NCBI GenBank assembly: GCA_016787265.1 | Contig: JAEUVF010000016.1 | Span: 288,938 to 352,937 of the forward strand | Reading direction: 5' to 3' | Source of the DNA: Flavipsychrobacter sp. | GTDB lineage: Bacteria; Bacteroidota; Bacteroidia; Chitinophagales; Chitinophagaceae | Length of the DNA stretch: 64,000 nucleotides | In this document: one piece after another, positions 1 to 8,427 of the stretch | Layout of the letters: every line of letters starts with the position of its first letter | Position numbering within the stretch: position 1 is the first letter of the stretch | Translations under genes and position numbers: made by a program | Notes under the pieces: generated by a model | The model's database searches: none | The model's input: only the letters and a program-made list of their open reading frames with translations | What the model was told of the DNA's origin: nothing

Positions 1-1642
1 CGATGCTGCAATTGAAGCAAAAGCAGATGAATGGATTGCTAAAATTGCTGCTGCACAATTGCCGGATGGATATCTCAATACGTATTATACGCTAACTGGG
101 TTGGATAAGCGCTGGTCAGATATGGACAAGCATGAAACATATTGTGCCGGACACCTGATTGAGGCCGGAATCGCCTATCACAATACTACTGGAAAGAGAT
201 TGTTACTGGATGTGGGTATTCGTTTTGCCAATTATATGGATTCTATTTTCCGGTTGGCAAACAACCCCTGGGTGCCTGGCCACCAGGAAATAGAACTGGC
301 GCTGATGAAACTGTACCATCATACAGGCAATAACCGCTACATGGAGCTGTCCAAATGGTTCCTGGACCAGCGGGGAAGGGGACATTGGAAAGGTGCTATC
401 AAGTACGATGAAAATAGTCGGCAGTACTATCAGAATATGGAACCGGTAAAGGAACAAAAAGAAATCACCGGTCATGCTGTTCGTGCTATGTATCTCTATA
501 CCGGAGCGGCGGATGTGGCAGCTGTAACAAACGATGCCGGATATGTACAGGCAATGAAAACCATCTGGGAGGATGTAGTTTATCGGAACATGTACCTGAC
601 AGGAGGTATTGGTGCCCAGGCAAGAAATGAGGGATTTGGTGTCGATTACGATCTGCCCAATGAAGATGCCTACAGTGAAACCTGTGCCTCGGTAGGTATG
701 GTCTTCTGGAACCAGCGGATGCACATGCTCAGTGGAGATGGCAAATATGTGGATGTCCTGGAACGCAGCCTGTACAATGCTGCCCTGGATGGCTTATCGC
801 TTAGCGGGGATCGTTTTTTCTATGGCAATCCGTTGGCCTCCACAGGTACGCATAACCGAAGCGAGTGGTTTGGAACAGCATGTTGTCCGTCTAATATAGC
901 GCGACTGGTAGCATCGCTGGGTAACTATATTTATTCTACCTCTACTGATGCAGTCTGGATAAATCTCTATGTGGGCAGTAAAACAACCGTGAAGATGGCG
1001 GGTACCAAAGTGGGTTTACAACTGGAAACCGCTTATCCCTGGAAGGGAAGTACCCAGCTAACAGTAACACCTGATAGAAAGAAAGCCTTTTCCCTGCGCC
1101 TGCGCTTGCCGGGTTGGATGAACCAGCCGGTGCCAGGGGCCTTGTATCAATATGCCGAAACTAAAACGGTTGCAGCAAGGATTGAAGTAAATGGCAGGCC
1201 GGTTGAGTATACGCAGGAGGATGGATATGCGGTTATCAATCGTACCTGGGCAAAAGGGGATAAGCTAACCATTGATTTGCCCATGGAACCGCGACTGGTG
1301 GTAAGTCGCCCTGAACTAAAGCAGAACAATAACCGGATGGCAATCCAGAATGGTCCTCTTGTGTATTGCGTGGAAGGGAAGGATAACAATAATGCTGCCT
1401 GGAATATCGTGCTGCCGGATAAACCCTCCTTTACTGTTTCCTATCGTTCTGATTTTTTAGGAGGAATTAATGTGATCAATTTTTCTGCACCAGTAACCAG
1501 TATTGGAGCAGATCGCAAAACAGTACAAACGAACCTGCAAACAGTAACGGCTATCCCTTATTTCAGTTGGAATAACCGGGGAGCAAGTCCTATGCAGGTT
1601 TGGTTACCGTTGTATGTGGAGGAAGTGAAGTTAAATTATTGA
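1..1642 (+). CDS. GH127 beta-L-arabinofuranosidase (DUF1680), 5'-truncated by window edge
   Basis: The open frame runs in from the left edge (first complete codon at base 2), so the N-terminus is missing; the in-frame TTG at 59 is not the start. About 547 residues are visible. The segment reading DGYLNTYY near the edge is typical of DUF1680/GH127. The GH127 zinc-cysteine site is present: Glu-Thr-Cys at 677-685 and the adjacent Cys-Cys pair at 881-886, where the second zinc ligand and the cysteine nucleophile of this family lie. Expected role: release of L-arabinofuranose from plant-derived glycans, probably in the periplasm. The 3' end overlaps the convergent next gene by 7 bp. The family is clear; the exact substrate is inferred. 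Confidence 0.9.
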   Translation, partial: DAAIEAKADEWIAKIAAAQLPDGYLNTYYTLTGLDKRWSDMDKHETYCAGHLIEAGIAYHNTTGKRLLLDVGIRFANYMDSIFRLANNPWVPGHQEIELALMKLYHHTGNNRYMELSKWFLDQRGRGHWKGAIKYDENSRQYYQNMEPVKEQKEITGHAVRAMYLYTGAADVAAVTNDAGYVQAMKTIWEDVVYRNMYLTGGIGAQARNEGFGVDYDLPNEDAYSETCASVGMVFWNQRMHMLSGDGKYVDVLERSLYNAALDGLSLSGDRFFYGNPLASTGTHNRSEWFGTACCPSNIARLVASLGNYIYSTSTDAVWINLYVGSKTTVKMAGTKVGLQLETAYPWKGSTQLTVTPDRKKAFSLRLRLPGWMNQPVPGALYQYAETKTVAARIEVNGRPVEYTQEDGYAVINRTWAKGDKLTIDLPMEPRLVVSRPELKQNNNRMAIQNGPLVYCVEGKDNNNAAWNIVLPDKPSFTVSYRSDFLGGINVINFSAPVTSIGADRKTVQTNLQTVTAIPYFSWNNRGASPMQVWLPLYVEEVKLNY

Positions 1643-2178
1643 TGGCTTTCAGCTTTTTTCATCAGTTTATTTTGCTTTGCCGTATAATATTTTTTTAAGT
1701 CGGGATTGAACCAATCTTCAATGGATTCAATTTCTTTACTTTTAAAGTAAGCTAAAAATTCAAGTTCATATTTGTCGTCAAATTTTTTTCTTAAACGACC
1801 AATTTTACTGTTTGTAAAGACAAGATCATTTTTTTCAAGATAACAGTCCTCCAATTCCGAATATGTTAAATAGTAGTCCCCGTATTTAATAATTACTGCT
1901 TTTATTTCCCCAATTGTAAAAACTGCTGCAACTTTTCCTGCTGCAACGCTGTAAACTTCGGATGGTTTGTCTGAAATAAATTCAATTGCATAGCTAAAGG
2001 GACAAGCTATAGAAAGTCCTAAGTTAACATTCTTATGAAGAGAAATGTTATTAACATTATCTAATGGCATCCTCCATTTACCCTTACTAAGTTCAAATGT
2101 TTTATTGGAGTCTAATTGTGCATGAACGCAAGAGGTGACAAGGCAACAAAATACAATAATGAAGATGCGAGTGATCAT
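1636..2178 (-). CDS. Secreted M23-like (LytM fold) protein, probably catalytically dead
   Basis: An ATG at 2178 gives a 180-aa protein beginning with a signal sequence (MITRIFIIVFCCLVTSC), possibly a lipoprotein; an upstream ATG at 2220 would add 14 residues before the signal and overlap the previous gene. The body has the shape of an M23/LytM domain: a stretch on plasma-like 'VYSVAAGKV', a beta hairpin, 'YGDYYLTYSEL' and a turn before the last strands. The zinc ligands expected of active M23 enzymes (HxxxD and HxH) are not visible: the H-x-H position reads Y-L-T-Y. I infer a non-catalytic peptidoglycan-binding or regulatory member. Likely co-transcribed with the lipoprotein gene upstream (16-bp gap). 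Confidence 0.6.
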   Translation of the reverse strand: MITRIFIIVFCCLVTSCVHAQLDSNKTFELSKGKWRMPLDNVNNISLHKNVNLGLSIACPFSYAIEFISDKPSEVYSVAAGKVAAVFTIGEIKAVIIKYGDYYLTYSELEDCYLEKNDLVFTNSKIGRLRKKFDDKYELEFLAYFKSKEIESIEDWFNPDLKKYYTAKQNKLMKKAESHQ

Positions 2179-2194
2179 TTCAGATTTTTGAATA

Positions 2195-2722
2195 TTAAGG
2201 GTAAAGTTCAAAAAATTCATTTTCAGATCCTGCGAGTATTATTTTCTTTATGTTACTATTATTGTTTAAAAATTCGGTGGATGATATCGCTTTCTTAATA
2301 TCATTTTTCAGTACATCAACAAGCTGATTACCTGACATCTTTTGATACTCTTGAAGTTGAATATTGTGCTGGCTTTCAATTGGCATATTTTTCATTTTGC
2401 TCACTAATTCATGGGGGTCATTTGAAAGATTACTAAAGTAACCCAGCGTTAAGTAAAACTGCGATCTGGTTTCTGCAAGACGGAATACAATAATTTTCTC
2501 TGATGTATCTGATGGGTTTGTTGATTTTATTTTATTCAACCATTGATTCAATGTTGGGTAGGTTGAATCGGGAGGTAGTGGAGGAGGTGGTTCTTCATAT
2601 TGTTTTGTACTAGAAATCGGTTCAAGAACAACCTGGTTATTCGTGTTATTGTTGCACGATATTAGCAGTGAGATTAGAAGAAATGTATTAATTAAACCAT
2701 TGGGGTGATTTTGATCGACCAT
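2195..2722 (-). CDS. Hypothetical lipoprotein
   Basis: 175 aa starting at ATG 2722. The N-terminus (NTFLLISLLISC) is a lipoprotein signal with the cysteine near residue 23, followed by an Asn-rich stretch and a proline-rich spacer (EEPPPPLPP). I do not recognise the mature domain, which is polar and predicted mostly helical. It is directly followed by the M23-like gene on the same strand, so the two may be an operon. Its start lies only 9 bp from the 11-bp repeat array, which therefore occupies its promoter region. Confidence 0.65.
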   Translation of the reverse strand: MVDQNHPNGLINTFLLISLLISCNNNTNNQVVLEPISSTKQYEEPPPPLPPDSTYPTLNQWLNKIKSTNPSDTSEKIIVFRLAETRSQFYLTLGYFSNLSNDPHELVSKMKNMPIESQHNIQLQEYQKMSGNQLVDVLKNDIKKAISSTEFLNNNSNIKKIILAGSENEFFELYP

Positions 2723-2731
2723 TCAGCACTG

Positions 2732-2829
2732 TTTAATCGTTCAAGTATCGTTGTTTGACCGCTCCGGTACCGTTCTTCAACCGTTCATGAACCGTTAGTG
2801 AACCGTTCTGGAATCGTTCCCAACCGCTC
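2732..2829. repeat. Array of nine 11-bp degenerate tandem repeats
   Basis: Nine consecutive units, eight of exactly 11 bp and the last of 10 bp, share the core RAYCGTTC with three variable bases in front: tttaatcgttc, aagtatcgttg, tttgaccgctc, cggtaccgttc, ttcaaccgttc, atgaaccgtta, gtgaaccgttc, tggaatcgttc, ccaaccgctc. The array fills most of the region between the leftward lipoprotein gene (start 2722) and the rightward transglutaminase-like gene (start 2964). An 11-bp period puts each core on nearly the same face of the helix. Function is unknown; a multi-site operator is one reading. Confidence 0.85.
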
Positions 2830-2963
2830 ACCTGCAAATTAGAAGTAGACCACAATTCTGATTTGCTACTGTGATTTTACTCTTTTTTTCTGAAACTGAA
2901 AAGAAAATTTCCTGTGGTAAACAAGCTTTGGAGGGTAGAATAAAAAGCCATAAGTTTCAATTA

Positions 2964-4157
2964 ATGAAGTATTGGTTATTTGTCTGCTTCTTTTATTTTG
3001 GTTCTGTTTTGCCTTTAGTTGCTCAGCAGGAAAGGTATATACCGCGCTATTCTTCTACTTTGCATACAGTGTTGAAGATGGAAGAAGTTCGGATAGGCCG
3101 GACAGATCTGATCAATCGTTACGATTCAACCTTTCGGTTGGTAGATCACCTGATTGACCGTGCCCAAAAGGAAATAAGTTTCAGTCCTGGTGAAAATTCA
3201 AATGCTGCTGCCAGGCGGGTCCTGAAAAATATACACGAATTATTATTGGATGAAGGTTTTATTTTCAACCGATCCAAAGGAAGCTTCTATGAATCATTGA
3301 CACCTATCGCTCCTGATTCACCTGAAATTCCAAAATACCTTGCCAATCTTCGTCCGGCTGAGCGCCGTGCGGCAGCTAAACGCAAAGCGGAAGCCTATTA
3401 CCTGGCCGATTGCGACATCAGTGTGCTCTTGTATATGGCACTAGGTGAATCGCTGCAACTGCCTGTAACTGCAGTATGGCTTCCCAAACATATGATCTTA
3501 CGATGGGAATTACCGGGCGATAACATGTTGCTGGTAGAAACGCAAACTGGCAGGATTAGCAATAGCGAGGTTGCCTATCGTGAAAAATATCGTATCAGTT
3601 TAGCGGAAGAAGTAGCGTATGAATATTTTAAGCCCTTAGGACCTGCTGCACTTAAAGGTTTATACAGTATGTTGTTTGGTATCGATAAATGGATGTATCC
3701 TACATGCAGCGACAGTCTTAGAGGACAGTTTCTAGACCAGGCGCTGCAACTACGACCTGCGATGCCATTTTTACAGGTGATGTGTATCAATCACTGGCTG
3801 ATAACAAATGATACAGCCCGATTTGATAAAGCATCCGAACTGGCAGCTACCTTACTGAAAATTACACCGCGACACAACTACTATCAATTGGTTCATGCCT
3901 ATGCAGCCATTAAAACCGGTAGAGCCAGTGAAATGGTGGTACAGCTTGAACAGGAACTGCAGGCAAATCCTGCCAATGGCGCTATGCTTGATATGCTCGG
4001 TTATGCCTATCTGAAAACAGGCCAATCTGAAAAAGCATGTGAATTCTTCTCTAAAGCAAAGGAGCTGGGAATTAAAGAGCATACTGAAAAAGAGATCCAG
4101 TCTTTTATTGAGAAAAGTTGTAATAAGATACCCTTCTTGATTACAATCAAGAAATGA
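2964..4157 (+). CDS. Secreted transglutaminase-like protein with C-terminal TPR
   Basis: The ATG at 2964 is preferred over 2871 because it opens directly with a signal peptide (MKYWLFVCFFYFGSVLPLVA, cleavage near residue 20), giving 397 aa. Residues about 85-200 resemble the transglutaminase/SirB1-like fold: Cys150 in ADCDISVLLYMAL, His176 in LPKHMILRW and Glu192 in VETQTGR could form a Cys-His-acid triad. The C-terminal 90 residues contain at least one clear TPR (LDMLGYAYLKTGQSEKACEFFSKAKELG-type helix pair). Activity could be protease-, amidase- or transglutaminase-like, or the domain could be structural. Its stop overlaps an alternative ATG of the next gene (ATGA). Confidence 0.7.
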   Translation: MKYWLFVCFFYFGSVLPLVAQQERYIPRYSSTLHTVLKMEEVRIGRTDLINRYDSTFRLVDHLIDRAQKEISFSPGENSNAAARRVLKNIHELLLDEGFIFNRSKGSFYESLTPIAPDSPEIPKYLANLRPAERRAAAKRKAEAYYLADCDISVLLYMALGESLQLPVTAVWLPKHMILRWELPGDNMLLVETQTGRISNSEVAYREKYRISLAEEVAYEYFKPLGPAALKGLYSMLFGIDKWMYPTCSDSLRGQFLDQALQLRPAMPFLQVMCINHWLITNDTARFDKASELAATLLKITPRHNYYQLVHAYAAIKTGRASEMVVQLEQELQANPANGAMLDMLGYAYLKTGQSEKACEFFSKAKELGIKEHTEKEIQSFIEKSCNKIPFLITIKK

Positions 4158-4204
4158 AATACCTATTCAAGCTGATCTTTGGGACATTCAAAATTATCCT
4201 GCAC

Positions 4205-4984
4205 ATGAACGAAACTGAACTTGCCAGTTATTGGAATAATAATGCGCCTGCGTGGATTGAACTTTCACGGGCAGGATATGATATTTATCGGGACTATCTG
4301 AATACGCCTGCATTTTTTACTATCCTTCCGGATATTAAAGGCTTAAAGGGAATTGATATAGGATGTGGGGAAGGTCATAATACAAGGCTATTGGCAACAA
4401 AAGGAGCAATTGTGGATGCAATAGATATTTCTTCCCTGTTTATTGAAAGTGCCATGAAAATGGAAAAGGAATATCCACAGGGGATTCATTATACCGTTGC
4501 GAGTGCAACAAAACTTCCGTTTAATAATGACAGTTTTGATTTCGCTACTTCTTTTATGTGTTTAATGGATTTGCCTGATCAGGAGCAAGCGGTATCCGAA
4601 GCTTATCGGGTACTTAAGCCGGGAGGATTTTTCCAGTTTTCAATTGAACATCCCTGTTTCAAAACGCCGTACCAGAGAAAAGTGCAGAATGCCCAGGGCG
4701 ATATCGCTTTTGAAGTGGGCAATTACTTTAAAATCACTGAAGGAAAAATTGAAGAATGGATTTTTGGTGATGCGCCGGATGAATTAAAAAACCACCTGTC
4801 CAAATTCCGCATACCCAATTTTCATCGAACCTTAAGTTGGTGGATTAATACCCTCATTTCGGTAGGATTTTCTATTGAGCTTCTTCACGAACCTTATCCT
4901 GATGAGGAGGCCATCCTGAATAAGCCCAAGTTAAAAGCCGCCAGAGAAATTAGCTACTTTTTACAGGTGAGATGCAGAAAATAA
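4205..4984 (+). CDS. Class I SAM-dependent methyltransferase
   Basis: 259 aa from the ATG at 4205 (MNETELASYWN, where the recognisable domain starts). An earlier ATG at 4154 overlaps the upstream stop as ATGA and would add 17 residues. Motif I of the Rossmann fold is clear (GIDIGCGEGHN, residues 49-59), followed by the acidic end of strand 2 (VDAIDIS), the 'ATKLPFNNDSFD' loop and 'RVLKPGGFFQFSIEHP', all typical of Methyltransf_11. Substrate is unknown; the C-terminal region with HRTLSWWINTL suggests a small-molecule acceptor. Confidence 0.8.
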   Translation: MNETELASYWNNNAPAWIELSRAGYDIYRDYLNTPAFFTILPDIKGLKGIDIGCGEGHNTRLLATKGAIVDAIDISSLFIESAMKMEKEYPQGIHYTVASATKLPFNNDSFDFATSFMCLMDLPDQEQAVSEAYRVLKPGGFFQFSIEHPCFKTPYQRKVQNAQGDIAFEVGNYFKITEGKIEEWIFGDAPDELKNHLSKFRIPNFHRTLSWWINTLISVGFSIELLHEPYPDEEAILNKPKLKAAREISYFLQVRCRK

Positions 4985-5128
4985 ACAGCCCAGCATCGCA
5001 TAATCAAGGCAATTGGATTCGGATTTTACGAAAGGGTACAATTAATTTAATTTAAGAATTCATCTGGGCATTTTTATTGTCGTTCTGTATGGTATATTTA
5101 GAAAAAATTATTGACTAGCTGTTTTCAA

Positions 5129-5629
5129 ATGACAAAGAGGCAAGTCGTCATACATTCGGGTAACTGTAAATTAAAAATTACAACAAACAAGCGCACTTTA
5201 TTTAGCAGGATTATCATAACCTTACTATTTGTACTTTCAATTTTAAGTATTCTACTCTGGATTTATTTAATTATCAATAAAAAGTGGGATTATTTTGAAT
5301 ATCTCTCTTTCAGTATTATTTGCATCTTTTTATTTATACTGTCACAGCGAATGATTCATAATTCATCCTTTACAATTGAAAGCATATCGAATCAGTTCCT
5401 TATTAATGGTAAATATCTTCATAGTAACATGGATTCTAAAAGTTTGGTAGTTTACGAATATGCAGGAGAAACAATTATAAATTCAATAGGAAATCTATCG
5501 ATTAAAATGGGTGGCCGGGAATATAAAATCTTTAATTCGGCTAATGAACAAACGATAAATGAGATTAAATCGGCTCTAAATGAATTTTTCGCTATCTCGT
5601 TAAATGTAGAAAAGAAAATTCTTTATTAG
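5129..5629 (+). CDS. Hypothetical small membrane protein, two TM segments
   Basis: 166 aa from the ATG at 5129; a TTG at 5111 is possible but unusual here. Two hydrophobic segments at about residues 27-49 and 57-72 form a hairpin, followed by about 90 soluble residues with a beta-rich pattern. This resembles the bacterial PH-like two-helix arrangement, but I see no signature to name a family. The gene is AT-richer than its neighbours and stands alone, with 144 bp before it and 95 bp after. Confidence 0.55.
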   Translation: MTKRQVVIHSGNCKLKITTNKRTLFSRIIITLLFVLSILSILLWIYLIINKKWDYFEYLSFSIICIFLFILSQRMIHNSSFTIESISNQFLINGKYLHSNMDSKSLVVYEYAGETIINSIGNLSIKMGGREYKIFNSANEQTINEIKSALNEFFAISLNVEKKILY

Positions 5630-5724
5630 TGTACCCTATTTTGTGATTTATAAACTGAATTCGATACGCACTTCATTCGTCTTATCCCCAAAACACCTAT
5701 TTTAGCCCTTCGCAATTTATAGGT

Positions 5725-6690
5725 ATGCAATCATTCGAACAGCTTTCTTCCCAATTCGGTAGTTTTTTTAACCAGGCACATTTTCCTGCACAGCCGGAAA
5801 GCCTTTATCGTCCGGCGGAGTACTTCCTCGGACTGGGAGGAAAACGCGTACGGCCGGTTTGCTGCCTCATGGGAAATGAACTGTTTGATGAAATCCTGCC
5901 AGATACCTGGCAGGTGGCCAGCGCTATTGAACTGTTTCACAATTTCACCCTCATCCATGATGATATCATGGACAAAGCTCCCCTGCGTCGCGGGCTGGAG
6001 ACTGTGCACATCAAATATGGTGAACCTACTGCGCTGTTAGCCGGGGATGTGATGCTGGTGGTTGCGTACGATTATCTCAACAAGGTCAAATCACCCCATT
6101 ACCACCGGCTGGTTTCACTGTTTAATACCACCGCCAAAGAGGTTTGTGAAGGCCAGCAACTGGATATGGATTTCGAAAAACAGGATACCGTTTCCCTGGA
6201 TGCCTATCTCCACATGATCGAACTCAAAACCTCTGTGCTCCTGGCCGCCAGCCTCAAACTTGGCGCCATACTCGGCGGGGCAGGATTGGGCAATCTTCAT
6301 CATATCTATGAATTCGGAAAAAACCTGGGCATTGCTTTCCAGGTGCAGGATGATTACCTCGATTGCTTTGGTGATCCCTCCAAATTCGGGAAACAGGTCG
6401 GAGGCGATATTCTCTCCAATAAAAAGACCTTCCTGCTGATTCGGGCGCTGGAAACCGCCCAGGGCAAAGATCAGCAGGACCTGCAGGCCCTCCTGCAATC
6501 CAACCCGCCTGATAAAGTTCAGCAGGTGCTGAATATCTATAAAAATACCGGGGTCGACCAATGGGCCGTGCAACTTAAAAACCAGTTCATGGAAAAGGCA
6601 TTGCAACACCTGGAGGACATCGCGGTACTCAGCAAACGCAAGGAACCACTCCGCCAACTGGCGCATTTCCTGGTGCAACGCGATTACTGA
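5725..6690 (+). CDS. Polyprenyl synthetase (short-chain isoprenyl diphosphate synthase)
   Basis: 321 aa with the full trans-prenyltransferase set: GGKRVRP at 38-44, first aspartate-rich motif D79-D-I-M-D83, LRRG at 87-90, and second motif D209-D-Y-L-D213. These bind Mg2+ and the allylic diphosphate; the enzyme condenses isopentenyl diphosphate units. Phe74 lies five residues before the first motif, where a bulky residue limits chain length in this family, so I infer a C15-C20 product; this is not certain. It would feed quinone, carotenoid or undecaprenyl synthesis. Forty-four bp separate it from the permease gene. Confidence 0.9.
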   Translation: MQSFEQLSSQFGSFFNQAHFPAQPESLYRPAEYFLGLGGKRVRPVCCLMGNELFDEILPDTWQVASAIELFHNFTLIHDDIMDKAPLRRGLETVHIKYGEPTALLAGDVMLVVAYDYLNKVKSPHYHRLVSLFNTTAKEVCEGQQLDMDFEKQDTVSLDAYLHMIELKTSVLLAASLKLGAILGGAGLGNLHHIYEFGKNLGIAFQVQDDYLDCFGDPSKFGKQVGGDILSNKKTFLLIRALETAQGKDQQDLQALLQSNPPDKVQQVLNIYKNTGVDQWAVQLKNQFMEKALQHLEDIAVLSKRKEPLRQLAHFLVQRDY

Positions 6691-6734
6691 ACAACAGGAA
6701 ATCCCTATATTGGCCCTTTAAAACCTAACGCTGC

Positions 6735-8414
6735 ATGTCGAATTCTTTTTTCCGGAAAAAGTCGATTGAGAAAATTATTGCGGATCACGAACAGGGACTG
6801 GCCGATGACCACGGTCACGGTGGCATGCGAAAAGTGCTGGGTGTGCGGGATCTTACCCTGATGGGGATCGCGGCTGTAATTGGTGCCGGAATCTTTTCCA
6901 CCATTGGTGCGGCAGCGTATAATGGAGGTCCGGGTGTGATCTTTCTTTTTATCATCACTGCCATCACCTGCGGCTTCACTGCCCTTTGTTATGCAGAATT
7001 TGCATCCCGGGTGCCAGTATCCGGTAGCGCCTATACCTATTCTTATGTGACCTTTGGTGAGCTTATCGCCTGGATCCTTGGCTGGGCCCTGATCCTGGAA
7101 TACAGTATCGGTAATATCGTGGTGGCGATCAGCTGGAGCTCCTATTTCAAAAATATCCTGACCAATGTATTTGGTGTGAACCTGCCGGATTATCTCACCA
7201 TTGGCTATCAGACCGCCAAACATGCCTATCAGGCAGCCCTGGCGGAAGGCAAGCCGGTGCAGGATATGATCTATGCTACCGCGCCCAAAATTGCCGGGAT
7301 TCCATTTATAATCAATCTGCCCGCCTTTATCATTGTGGTACTGGTGACCATGCTGGCCTATATCGGGATCAAGGAAAGTAAGAATACGGCCAATTTTATG
7401 GTGGGATTAAAAATTGCCGTGCTGCTACTAATTGCGGCTATCGGGATCTGGATCATCTTTACGGATGACCTCACTGGAAACTGGTCGCCTTTTCTACCCA
7501 ATGGTATGACAGGTGTGCTGAAAGGGGTATCTGCCGTTTTCTTTGCCTATATCGGTTTTGATGCCATCTCCACCACAGCTGAAGAATGCCGGAATCCCCA
7601 GCGCGATATGCCCCGCGGTATGATTTATTCGCTGATCATCTGTACGGTGATTTATGTGATTACCACCCTGGTGATTACAGGATTGGTAAGCTATGAGAAT
7701 TTCAAGGGTGTAACCGACCCCCTGGCATTCGTATTCGACAGCATCAACATGCAGAAGCTGGGTACCTTTGTTTCCATCTCCGCGGTAGTAGCCGCCACCA
7801 GTGTTATGCTTGTTTTTCAGATTGGTCAGCCCCGGATCTGGATGAGTATGAGCAGAGATGGACTGATGCCTAAATCCTTCGGTAAAATTCACAAGAAATA
7901 CCAGACTCCCTGGTTCGCAACCATAATTACAGGATTGGTGGTGGGTATTCCTGTGCTCTTTGTGGATGATCTGCTGATGACGGATCTTACCTCCATTGGT
8001 ACCTTGTTCGCCTTTGTGCTGGTGTGTGGAGGCGTGCTGATTCTGCCACGTATGGCGAACAAACCCGGACGATTCAACCTGCCTTATATCAACGCGCAGT
8101 TTATCATTCCGATCCTTGTAGTACTCTTTACCATCCTGTCCTGGGAGCGTTTGCAGCTGGCCGTTAGCAATATTAATGATGAAGGTTACCAGGAGGTGTT
8201 ATTTTTAGTGTTTATGGTAGTAGCCTGGCTGATTGCTGTTTTTTCTTTTATCCGCAAATATTCCCTGATTCCGGTCCTCGGTATGCTCTGCTGTTTGTAC
8301 CTGATGATCGAGATTCCGGCCAAGAGCTGGCTGGTATTTTTCGGTTGGATGGCAGCCGGATTGCTGATCTATTTCCTCTACGGGTATCGCAAGAGCAAGC
8401 TGGCAGGAAGTTGA
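6735..8414 (+). CDS. APC-superfamily amino acid permease (CAT/YfnA-like)
   Basis: 559 aa with at least 12 hydrophobic segments. The N-terminal motif GIAAVIGAGIFSTIG (residues 44-58) is the substrate-binding unwound helix 1 of APC transporters; 'FFAYIGFDAISTTAEECRNPQRDMPRGM' near residues 260-290 is typical of the cationic amino-acid transporter branch. Located in the inner membrane; expected to import amino acids with protons. The cytoplasmic N-terminus is short and carries a His-rich patch (DDHGHGG). The exact substrate cannot be read from sequence. Confidence 0.9.
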   Translation: MSNSFFRKKSIEKIIADHEQGLADDHGHGGMRKVLGVRDLTLMGIAAVIGAGIFSTIGAAAYNGGPGVIFLFIITAITCGFTALCYAEFASRVPVSGSAYTYSYVTFGELIAWILGWALILEYSIGNIVVAISWSSYFKNILTNVFGVNLPDYLTIGYQTAKHAYQAALAEGKPVQDMIYATAPKIAGIPFIINLPAFIIVVLVTMLAYIGIKESKNTANFMVGLKIAVLLLIAAIGIWIIFTDDLTGNWSPFLPNGMTGVLKGVSAVFFAYIGFDAISTTAEECRNPQRDMPRGMIYSLIICTVIYVITTLVITGLVSYENFKGVTDPLAFVFDSINMQKLGTFVSISAVVAATSVMLVFQIGQPRIWMSMSRDGLMPKSFGKIHKKYQTPWFATIITGLVVGIPVLFVDDLLMTDLTSIGTLFAFVLVCGGVLILPRMANKPGRFNLPYINAQFIIPILVVLFTILSWERLQLAVSNINDEGYQEVLFLVFMVVAWLIAVFSFIRKYSLIPVLGMLCCLYLMIEIPAKSWLVFFGWMAAGLLIYFLYGYRKSKLAGS

Positions 8415-8415
8415 T

Positions 8416-8423
8416 TATCTTTG
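8416..8423 (+). promoter_or_regulatory. Bacteroidota -7 box (TATCTTTG) before the Smr gene
   Basis: Exact match to TAnnTTTG only 4 bp before the ATG at 8428; a transcript from here would be almost leaderless. No TTTG is visible 19-20 bp upstream, so only the -7 half is supported. Confidence 0.4.
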
Positions 8424-8427
8424 CGCC

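Noticed and set aside
203..724. Minus-strand frame of 173 aa within GH127
   Set aside because: Shadow of the GH127 coding sequence, cysteine and histidine-rich without domain.
2732..2829. CRISPR array from the 11-bp repeats
   Set aside because: Units are far too short, have no unique spacers, and no cas genes exist in the window.
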